From positions 1,307,064-1,371,063 of the forward strand of contig JALAHT010000001.1 of the NCBI GenBank assembly GCA_025384855.1: a stretch of 64,000 bases of DNA. Direction: 5' to 3'. Each line of letters starts with the position of its first letter. Position 1 is the first letter of the stretch. The stretch is from Luteirhabdus salina. Lineage in GTDB: Bacteria > Bacteroidota > Bacteroidia > Flavobacteriales > Flavobacteriaceae. Position numbers and translations under genes: made by a program. This document shows, piece after piece, positions 9,135-16,550 of the stretch. The notes below the pieces were generated by a model. It did not search any database and was not told the DNA's origin. It saw only the letters and a program-made list of their open reading frames with translations.

Positions 9135-10673
9135 ATGGCAAACAACGACGATCATTTTAAGAATGTGATATCCCATGCAAAGGAGTATGGGTATATTTTT
9201 GGCTCAAGTGAAATCTATGATGGCCTTAGTGCTGTATACGATTATGGTCAGAATGGAGTAGAACTGAAGAAGAACATACGCGAATACTGGTGGCGAAGTA
9301 TGGTGTATATGCACCAAAACATTGTTGGCCTTGATGCTTCTATCTTGATGCATCCTACTACATGGAAAGCTTCTGGCCACGTCGATGCCTTTAATGATCC
9401 GTTAATTGATAATAAGGATTCTAAAAAGCGATACCGTGCCGATGTGTTGATAGAGGATTATGCCGAAAAGCTTGAGCAAAAGGCACAAAAGGAAATCGCA
9501 AAAGCTAAAAAGCGCTTTGGTGATGATTTTGATGAAGAACAGTTTGTTACTACCCATCCACGGGTAGTCCGATACCGAACGGAACAAAAGGAAATTCTTC
9601 AGCGAATGGCGCGCTCTTTGGAAGCAGAGGATTTGGCAGATGTGAAGGCCTTGATCGAAGAGTTGAAAATTGCCGATCCCATCAGCGGTAGTCGCGAGTG
9701 GACCGATGTTCGACAGTTCAATCTTATGTTTGGCACCAAATTGGGTGCCTCTGCCGATAGTGCTACGCAACTTTACTTACGTCCAGAAACGGCCCAAGGG
9801 ATTTTCGTAAACTTTTTAAATGTCCAAAAGACTGGGCGAATGAAAATTCCTTTTGGGATAGCGCAGACAGGAAAGGCCTTCCGTAATGAGATCGTGGCCC
9901 GTCAATTCATATTCCGTATGCGCGAATTCGAGCAGATGGAAATGCAGTTTTTCGTGCGTCCTGGCGAAGAGTTGAAGTGGTACGAATACTGGAAAGAAAC
10001 ACGTTTGAAATGGCACCTTTCTTTAGGATTGGGTGAAGAAAACTATCGCTTCCACGACCATGAAAAGTTAGCGCATTACGCGAACGCTGCCGCTGATATT
10101 GAATTTAATTTTCCGTTTGGATTCAAGGAATTGGAAGGAATTCACTCTAGAACCGACTTCGACTTAAAAGCGCATGAAGAGCATTCAGGGAAGAAACTGC
10201 AGTTCTTCGATCCGGAATTAAAGGAAAGCTACGTTCCTTATGTGGTGGAAACATCCATCGGGTTAGACCGAATGTTCTTGGCGGTTTTAAGCAATGCCTT
10301 ACAAGAAGAAACCTTAGAAGATGGGAATACGCGTACGGTCATGAAGATACCATCTATTTTAGCTCCCGTAAAGGCAGCCATCTTTCCATTGTTAAAGAAA
10401 GACGGACTTCCAGAGATAGCTGATGAAATCGTCGAGCTTTTGAAATGGGATTATAATGTGCTATATGATGAAAAGGATGCCGTAGGACGTCGTTATAGGC
10501 GTCAGGATGCAGCTGGTACACCGTATTGTATTACAGTGGATCATCAAACCAAAGAAGATCGAACGGTAACATTACGAGATAGGGATACAATGGAACAGGA
10601 GCGCATCGCTATAGAAGATCTTCCGCAGCGATTACGTAAAAGCATTTCGTTTCAGTCTTGGTTAACGACATAA
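9135..10673 (+). CDS. glyS: Glycyl-tRNA synthetase (class II, alpha2 type)
   Basis: A 512-aa single-chain class II synthetase charging tRNA-Gly, of the eukaryote-like homodimeric type rather than the alpha2beta2 type. Visible signatures are RPETAQGIFVNF, motif 2 FRNEI followed by FIFRMREFEQMEMQFF, and motif 3 region SIGLDRMFLAVL. The C-terminal anticodon-binding domain (about 395-512) has APVKAAIFPL and RYRRQDAAGTPYC. I chose the ATG at 9135 (MANNDDHF) because it starts the conserved family sequence. The upstream in-frame ATG at 9108 is inside the preceding terminator hairpin. The gene ends 7 bp from a convergent gene's stop. Confidence 0.95.
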   Translation: MANNDDHFKNVISHAKEYGYIFGSSEIYDGLSAVYDYGQNGVELKKNIREYWWRSMVYMHQNIVGLDASILMHPTTWKASGHVDAFNDPLIDNKDSKKRYRADVLIEDYAEKLEQKAQKEIAKAKKRFGDDFDEEQFVTTHPRVVRYRTEQKEILQRMARSLEAEDLADVKALIEELKIADPISGSREWTDVRQFNLMFGTKLGASADSATQLYLRPETAQGIFVNFLNVQKTGRMKIPFGIAQTGKAFRNEIVARQFIFRMREFEQMEMQFFVRPGEELKWYEYWKETRLKWHLSLGLGEENYRFHDHEKLAHYANAAADIEFNFPFGFKELEGIHSRTDFDLKAHEEHSGKKLQFFDPELKESYVPYVVETSIGLDRMFLAVLSNALQEETLEDGNTRTVMKIPSILAPVKAAIFPLLKKDGLPEIADEIVELLKWDYNVLYDEKDAVGRRYRRQDAAGTPYCITVDHQTKEDRTVTLRDRDTMEQERIAIEDLPQRLRKSISFQSWLTT

Positions 10674-10680
10674 AAATCGC

Positions 10681-11019
10681 TTAACGCGTTTGGATTTCAT
10701 CGATTCTTACAGGATTGGCATCCTCACAGCGATTTGCCATTCGTAGGCCCGTAAATTTTATCCATACCTTCATTGCATCTTTCTTATAGGAAGCATCGAG
10801 ATTGGTAGGGTCTATTTTATAGGATAAACCTTCAACGTCCATGATATAGGGACAGCCCTCAGAGGAGCGATTTGCCATGATGGTTGCTTTGCTATATCCG
10901 CCTTCCGTCATTTGTACTGAATCGGACTCACTGGAAGTTTCAGAATCATTCATGTTTTTAGTGCTATTGCAGGCAAATATTAATAAGAAACTGCATAGGT
11001 ATATAACTTTTGCTATCAT
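10681..11019 (-). CDS. Small putative lipoprotein
   Basis: 112 aa. The hydrophobic signal peptide ends in a lipobox with C17 (LLIFAC-NST). A Ser/Glu/Asp-rich linker follows (about 18-36), then a small beta-rich domain (about 40-112) with SSEGCPYIMDVEG, a tyrosine/proline motif YKIDPTNLD and KVWIKFTGLR. Two further cysteines (C55 and one in NRCEDA) could form a disulphide in the periplasm. The pattern resembles a small flavobacterial lipoprotein family of unknown function. It is convergent with glyS. Confidence 0.65.
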   Translation of the reverse strand: MIAKVIYLCSFLLIFACNSTKNMNDSETSSESDSVQMTEGGYSKATIMANRSSEGCPYIMDVEGLSYKIDPTNLDASYKKDAMKVWIKFTGLRMANRCEDANPVRIDEIQTR

Positions 11020-11192
11020 AAGGTATAGTTTTTCAAGATTGAAATTACAAATTATATGCCAGTTAAGTATTGTTTATTTACTGAATTTTAACAAAAACAG
11101 CGAAAGTCGAGAGAGGTTGTTTTAGGGTTCAAATCTTTTTGAAAATATTGGGTGTCAATGGTTTATTGTAATAAAAATCTTTATATATCGCA

Positions 11193-11222
11193 TTGTTTTC
11201 TTAGTAATTGCTTGTATTTTTA
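11193..11222 (+). promoter_or_regulatory. Predicted promoter of T9SS paralogue 1
   Basis: TTG (11193-11195), 19-nt spacer, TATTTTTA (11215-11222), about 35 nt before the ATG. The -7 element matches TAnnTTTG except for the last base, and the same TATTTTTA occurs at equivalent positions in front of both downstream paralogues, which strengthens the call. Confidence 0.5.
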
Positions 11223-11257
11223 TGTTTCCCTTAAGAGATTAACTTAAATCAATTACT

Positions 11258-13930
11258 ATGAAGTTGAAGTATTACTTAGTAACACTGCTTTTTCTAGGCG
11301 CTTTATCACTTTCGGCTCAAGATAAATTTGGGCCGACATCAAGCGGAACCTTAGAGGGTCCAGTTTATGTACCTAGTATTGCAGAACAAATTCAAAATGG
11401 AACCCTTAAGCTTGCGGAAGACTCAAGCGACAAGATGGGTCATCCTAAAGGCCGCCACGGGAATAGAGTGGTGCCAGGTAAAGGATTCCCAAAGGAAGGT
11501 CAAATTGACGAAAAACTTCAGGAGCAGCAAGCAACTGAATTGCAGCGTGTTCAGCCGCCGACATTAACTTTTTTATCGACAACTAATACGGCTACCCCTT
11601 CGGATCCGACAGGAGCGGCAGGCCCAAACCATTACGTTGCTGCATGGAATACCGCATTCCGAATATTCGACAAAAATGGAAATCCGCTAACGCCAGCAGC
11701 CTCTCTTGCAACGCTGTTTCCGGGAAATGCAATTGGTGACCCAATTGTTTTTTATGATGCAGAAGCAGATCGTTTCGTAGTCACAGAATTCGATAATAAT
11801 CCGAACGGATTTAACGTTGCGGTTTGTCAAGGATCAGATCCCGTTAATGATGGATGGCATGTCTATACCACTGGCTTCGGGACTGGGGCATTTCCAGATT
11901 ACACAAAATTTTCTGTATTTGGAGATGTTTACATGGTTACGGCCAATGTAAATAATGGAGCGAATGGTGACCGTGTATTTGCGGTGGAGCGAAATGAAAT
12001 GTTGAACGGAGACCCTGCGCAGTTCGTGGGCTTCCCACTACCAGGAATCTCAACATTTGGTTTTTATAGTCCACAGGCTTTTCATACCACAGACGATCAG
12101 TTAGCACCTGCTGGTACACCTGTGCCAATTGTTTATATGCAGGATGATGCTTGGGCTGGAGTAAGTGATGACCATCTTAAGATATGGAACGCTGAAGTAG
12201 ATTGGAGTAATATTGCGAATTCTACTATTTCAGCGGCTCAGGAAATTACTACCGAAGACTTTATTGGCGTATTTGATGGGGGAAGCTTTAGTAATTTACC
12301 CCAACCCGTTGGACCCGATCAGGATGCCTTACAAGCCACAATTATGAACCAAGCGCAGTATCGTCGTTTTGGGACTTATAACTCCGCGGTTTTTAACTTT
12401 GTAATCGATACGGATACAGGTGGTGGTGAGTTAGCCGGTATTCGGTGGTATGAGCTGCGTCAAACAGCAGATGGACAACCTTGGACCATTCATCAAGAAG
12501 GAACCTATGTTTCACCGGTTAACAATAAAAATGCATTTTCTGGTAGTATGGCCATGAACAGCAATGGAGATATTGGTATGGGCTATACAACGGTAACGAG
12601 TACCGAGCGTGTTGCCATTTATTATACGGGACGTTTCGCTAGCGATCCGCTTAACGTTATGACGGTTTCTGAGGAACTTATTTTCCAGAGTACAGGTAAC
12701 AATCCGTCTAACCGACTGGCAGATTATACTCATCTAACAGTAGACCCTGTAGATGATTCATTCTGGCACGTCGCTGAGGTATTTGATCCGACACGCCGTG
12801 ATGTGGTGGCTAATTTTTCACTTACACCTCCCCAACCAGACGATATAGGGGTTACAGAAATTACTACACCAGTAGACGGTCCATTAACTGCTGCAGAAGA
12901 TGTTAGTGTCATGATTCGAAATTTTGGTAGTAATGATGTTACAGATCCTGAGGTACAATATACAATTGATGCAGGGACACCTGTTGTGGAAACTTATAGC
13001 GGAACAATCGCCGCGGGTGAAATGGTACCGTACCTTTTCTCTACCACTGCAGATTTATCTACAGCCGGGCAGACATATACAATAGAGGCACGTACCAATC
13101 TTCCTGGCGATTCTAATCCGACCAACGATGCAACTACCAAAGATGTTACGAATGGTCTAATTTATTGTATCCCTACTGCCACTCAAGGATGTAATGTTGA
13201 TGGTATAAAGAAGTTTGTCCTCAATACTATTGATGCAGATGACGGAGGAAGTGGTTGTAATACAGAGCCTTCGGGAAGTCCTCAAGGATATTCTGATAGA
13301 ACAGATCTGTCAACACAATTGAGCAACGAAAGCGGTTCGAATGTCTATACTTTACAGGCACAGCAGAATTGGTCTGGTGGACCTGGCGTTGAAGCGCTTT
13401 CTGTTTGGATCGACTTCGATGATAATGGTACTTTTGATGCTTCTGAACAACTTATTGCTGGTGAATTCTTCCAGGAGGCAGGTGTTTTAGAGGATTTCAC
13501 TCTTACAATTCCGGTGGGGGCTGCTTTAGGTTCTCACGTTTTGAGAGCGAAGGCGATTGATACTTCTGCCGATGGCGACATTAACAATCCTTGTAGCGAT
13601 TTTGCTTTTGGAGAAGTTCAGGATTATACCGTGGTAATTGAGGGAGTGCTGTCTACTCCGGATCCAACGATTTCCGAAGGTGAATTAATTGTTACCTCAC
13701 TGCCAAACAATCAGTTTGAAATTTCGTTAGTAACATCTTTCGACGGTACAGCGTCTATAGCTGTTTATAATATGTTAGGTCAAACATTAGCCTTTAATAA
13801 TCTATCGAAAGATGGAGATCGCTATGTTTACGATTTAGATATGTCGTATGTTTCATCTGGAGTTTACCTAATTAAAATAGGAGATGAAGCAAGTAAAACG
13901 TATCAATCAGCTAAAATTGTGGTAAAATAA
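11258..13930 (+). CDS. T9SS-secreted multidomain protein, paralogue 1 (core + CARDB + GEVED)
   Basis: 890 aa. Signal peptide (1-20, ending SLSA-Q), a short conserved pro-region with PSIAEQIQNGT and VVPGKG (71-76), and a large core domain (about 110-520) shared with the next two genes. Core landmarks are PSDPTGAAGPNH, FDNNPNGFNVAVCQG, MQDDAWAGVSDDHLKIW, DALQATIMNQAQ and WYELRQT. A CARDB-like adhesion domain (about 527-630), a GEVED domain (about 635-795, WIDFDDNGTFD, FGEVQDYTV) and a type A T9SS sorting domain (about 800-890, YNMLGQ and DMSYVSSGVYLIKI) follow. It should be exported across the outer membrane and cell-attached or released. The core's function is unknown to me; repeated Asp/Gly turns suggest a beta-propeller. 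Confidence 0.85.
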   Translation: MKLKYYLVTLLFLGALSLSAQDKFGPTSSGTLEGPVYVPSIAEQIQNGTLKLAEDSSDKMGHPKGRHGNRVVPGKGFPKEGQIDEKLQEQQATELQRVQPPTLTFLSTTNTATPSDPTGAAGPNHYVAAWNTAFRIFDKNGNPLTPAASLATLFPGNAIGDPIVFYDAEADRFVVTEFDNNPNGFNVAVCQGSDPVNDGWHVYTTGFGTGAFPDYTKFSVFGDVYMVTANVNNGANGDRVFAVERNEMLNGDPAQFVGFPLPGISTFGFYSPQAFHTTDDQLAPAGTPVPIVYMQDDAWAGVSDDHLKIWNAEVDWSNIANSTISAAQEITTEDFIGVFDGGSFSNLPQPVGPDQDALQATIMNQAQYRRFGTYNSAVFNFVIDTDTGGGELAGIRWYELRQTADGQPWTIHQEGTYVSPVNNKNAFSGSMAMNSNGDIGMGYTTVTSTERVAIYYTGRFASDPLNVMTVSEELIFQSTGNNPSNRLADYTHLTVDPVDDSFWHVAEVFDPTRRDVVANFSLTPPQPDDIGVTEITTPVDGPLTAAEDVSVMIRNFGSNDVTDPEVQYTIDAGTPVVETYSGTIAAGEMVPYLFSTTADLSTAGQTYTIEARTNLPGDSNPTNDATTKDVTNGLIYCIPTATQGCNVDGIKKFVLNTIDADDGGSGCNTEPSGSPQGYSDRTDLSTQLSNESGSNVYTLQAQQNWSGGPGVEALSVWIDFDDNGTFDASEQLIAGEFFQEAGVLEDFTLTIPVGAALGSHVLRAKAIDTSADGDINNPCSDFAFGEVQDYTVVIEGVLSTPDPTISEGELIVTSLPNNQFEISLVTSFDGTASIAVYNMLGQTLAFNNLSKDGDRYVYDLDMSYVSSGVYLIKIGDEASKTYQSAKIVVK

Positions 13931-13957
13931 CAATTTGTTTTTCATTCATAAATTTAG

Positions 13958-13986
13958 AGCGGACCCATAGTGGTCCGCTTTTTTTC
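13958..13986 (+). terminator. Rho-independent terminator after T9SS paralogue 1
   Basis: AGCGGACC (13958-13965) pairs with GGTCCGCT (13972-13979), followed by a T-run. Confidence 0.88.
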
Positions 13987-14060
13987 TATCTCAGGCTATT
14001 ACCCTATTAATCCTGTAGGCGTTTCTATTTTGTTAATTCCTGAAATTTAGCTCATAATAA

Positions 14061-14091
14061 TTGTTAAGAGAACTTTAAAGTTTTATTTTTA
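14061..14091 (+). promoter_or_regulatory. Predicted promoter of T9SS paralogue 2
   Basis: TTG (14061-14063), 20-nt spacer, TATTTTTA (14084-14091), 35 nt before the ATG. Same -7 octamer and similar spacing as in front of the other two paralogues. Confidence 0.5.
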
Positions 14092-14126
14092 TCCCTCTTT
14101 AATTAAAATTAACTAAACTATTTCTA

Positions 14127-16301
14127 ATGAAAATTAATTACGTAATCACAGCCATTCTTATGATGGCAGGATCTTTTGCTTTTGCTCAAGATGCGAGTAA
14201 TTTAGGTCCGACAGATGCTGGGCTGATGGCACCACCGCACGTGGTTCCTAGTATTGCTGAACAAATGCGAAACGGCACTTTTATTGAAGCAGATAATACT
14301 CCGATGGAAGGTAAGCCAAAACGAAAAATAGGTAATACTATCGTCCCAGGGAAAGGCTCTAGTGGTATCGATGGTGCGCTTCAGACAGACCCTCCCTTCA
14401 GAACTGGGAAAGCACCAATATTAACATTCGAAGCAGATATTTCTCAAGCAACCCCTTCAGATCCGACAGGAGCAGCAGGGCCGAATCATTTTATCGGCGG
14501 CTGGAATTCTGCTTTCCGAATTTTTGATAAAACAGGAACGCCATTAACTGGTGAAGCGTCGCTTGCTACCATTTTTCCAGGAAATGCTATCGGAGACCCA
14601 ATTATTTTCTTCGACCCCTATATCGAAAATGAACCAGGAGAACCAAGAGGGCGTTTTGTAATCACAGAATTCGACAACAATCCAAACGGATTTAACGTCG
14701 CGGTTTGTCAAGGGCCAGATCCTGTAAATGATGGATGGTATGTATACACCACTGGTTTTGGAACAGGTGCTTTTCCAGATTATACAAAATTTGCACTTTG
14801 GTCAGATGCGTACTACGTAACCGCTAATATCGGCTCCTCGAACCGTGTATTCGCTGTCGAACGCGAAAAAATGGCAAAAGGTGAGCCGGCACAATTTTTA
14901 GCATTCCCGCTTCCAGGAATTGCTACTAACGGATTCTATAGCCCACACGGCTTCAATGCAACAGGAGGTTCTGAGCCAGAAATAGGAAACTTTCCGCTTG
15001 TGTATCTTCAGGATGACGCTTGGGGCGGAGTTTCCGAGGATCATTTAAAGATTTGGACCATTAATGTCGATTGGGATACGCCGAGTAATTCTACAATTTC
15101 AAACCCAGCACAGATCATTCCGACAACCGATTTCATCAGCGTTTTCGATTTCGGATCCTTCGCAAATTTAGATCAGCCTTCGGGACCAGATATCGATGCA
15201 CTTCAGGCGACGGTAATGAATCAAGCACAGTTTAGAATGTTTGATGGTTATAATTCAGCATTGTTGAACTTTGTAGTTGACACCGATCCTACTGGTGGGG
15301 AATTGGCAGGAATTAGATGGTACGAATTGCGCCAAACAGAACAAGGAGAGCCATGGACTATTCATCAAGAAGGTACGTATACCGCTCCTGATGGAAGACA
15401 TGCTTTTTCGGGAAGTATGGCAATGGACATCTTCGGAAATATCGGGATTGGATATAGTAGCCTAAGCAGTACCGAAAGTCTTTCTATTCGTTATACGGGT
15501 CGATTGGCTGATGATCCACTTGGGGATATGACTATTGCTGAAGAGCTGATAGCTCAGGGTGGAAATAGCCCAACGACTCGAGTGGCCGATTATGTACATT
15601 TGAGTATAGATCCTACTAACGACCAAACGTTTTGGCATATTGCAGAATACTTCGATCCTACACGTCGTGACATTGTTGGTGTTTTTGAACATGCTGTACC
15701 AGAAGCAAATGATGTAGCAATTATTAATTTAACACCAAATACAGGTGAACTAACAGATGCTGAGGAAATTACAGTCGAGATCCAAAATTATGGTACGGCT
15801 ACACAGAGCAATATTCCGGTAAGCTATTCTATAGATGGCGGAGCATTGGTGGAAGAAACCTATACTGGTTCGTTAGCACCGGGTGCTGTTGATACATATA
15901 CATTCTCTGAAACTGCAGATTTATCAGGTCTTCAAACCTACAGAATAGAGACTCGCACATCTTTGGGTACCGACGCTGTTCCAGAAAATGATATCTATGG
16001 AGAAAATGTTCGAAACGAAGAAGAACTATCCATTGCAGATCTTCAAATTGAAAACGCAGAACTTATTATCTCTTCTGCCGATAACAAGCATTTCGATATT
16101 CAATTACGAACTATTTATGACGACAAGTTACATTTAGCCGTATATGATATTAATGGTAAATTGCTAACCTCCAATTACCTTGTTAATGAAGGTGGTCGCT
16201 ATACATATAATTTAGATATGTCATATGTGGCATCTGGAACGTATCTAGTTTCATTAGGAGAAGGAGAGCTTCAAAAATCTTCAAAGATTATTGTTAGATA
16301 A
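14127..16301 (+). CDS. T9SS-secreted multidomain protein, paralogue 2 (core + CARDB)
   Basis: 724 aa. Signal peptide (1-20, FAFA-Q), pro-region with PSIAEQMRNGT and IVPGKG (72-77), a core domain (about 105-520) closely similar to paralogue 1 (PSDPTGAAGPNHFIGGWNS, LQDDAWGGVSEDHLKIW, DALQATVMNQAQFRMF, WYELRQTEQGEPW), one CARDB-like domain (about 526-626) and a T9SS type A domain (about 634-724, YDINGK, DMSYVASGTYLVSL). It lacks the GEVED domain of its neighbours and is therefore the shortest of the three. It has its own promoter and terminator, so it need not be co-transcribed. Function is unknown; an adhesive or substrate-binding surface role is inferred from the modules. Confidence 0.85.
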   Translation: MKINYVITAILMMAGSFAFAQDASNLGPTDAGLMAPPHVVPSIAEQMRNGTFIEADNTPMEGKPKRKIGNTIVPGKGSSGIDGALQTDPPFRTGKAPILTFEADISQATPSDPTGAAGPNHFIGGWNSAFRIFDKTGTPLTGEASLATIFPGNAIGDPIIFFDPYIENEPGEPRGRFVITEFDNNPNGFNVAVCQGPDPVNDGWYVYTTGFGTGAFPDYTKFALWSDAYYVTANIGSSNRVFAVEREKMAKGEPAQFLAFPLPGIATNGFYSPHGFNATGGSEPEIGNFPLVYLQDDAWGGVSEDHLKIWTINVDWDTPSNSTISNPAQIIPTTDFISVFDFGSFANLDQPSGPDIDALQATVMNQAQFRMFDGYNSALLNFVVDTDPTGGELAGIRWYELRQTEQGEPWTIHQEGTYTAPDGRHAFSGSMAMDIFGNIGIGYSSLSSTESLSIRYTGRLADDPLGDMTIAEELIAQGGNSPTTRVADYVHLSIDPTNDQTFWHIAEYFDPTRRDIVGVFEHAVPEANDVAIINLTPNTGELTDAEEITVEIQNYGTATQSNIPVSYSIDGGALVEETYTGSLAPGAVDTYTFSETADLSGLQTYRIETRTSLGTDAVPENDIYGENVRNEEELSIADLQIENAELIISSADNKHFDIQLRTIYDDKLHLAVYDINGKLLTSNYLVNEGGRYTYNLDMSYVASGTYLVSLGEGELQKSSKIIVR

Positions 16302-16325
16302 CAATGATAAATAGTTTAGATGTTA

Positions 16326-16358
16326 ATAGCCCGGCCAATCTGGCCGGGCTATTTATTT
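16326..16358 (+). terminator. Rho-independent terminator after T9SS paralogue 2
   Basis: A perfect 12-bp stem: ATAGCCCGGCCA (16326-16337) with TGGCCGGGCTAT (16341-16352), a 3-nt loop and T-rich sequence after it. Confidence 0.9.
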
Positions 16359-16492
16359 GTAATTTTATAAAAACAAGTATCTATATGACTTAAATCATTC
16401 TTCGACAAACACTTACATTGGAGCTCGACAACCATTAGTATTCCATGTTTAAATTTCGATAAGTTAATAAATGTCAATAGTTCCTAAAAGCC

Positions 16493-16523
16493 TTGTTAAA
16501 TGCTCTTCAATCCATTATTTTTA
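16493..16523 (+). promoter_or_regulatory. Predicted promoter of T9SS paralogue 3
   Basis: TTG (16493-16495), 20-nt spacer, TATTTTTA (16516-16523). It matches the elements before paralogues 1 and 2. It lies downstream of an in-frame start at 16500, which supports the ATG at 16551 as the real start. Confidence 0.5.
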
Positions 16524-16550
16524 GGGCTTTTAATTTTAAACCCAACATTC

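Noticed and set aside
11020-11257. Small gene in the 239-bp gap before the T9SS array
   Set aside because: Frames here lack family signal and start-site context; only the promoter-like elements near 11193 are supportable.
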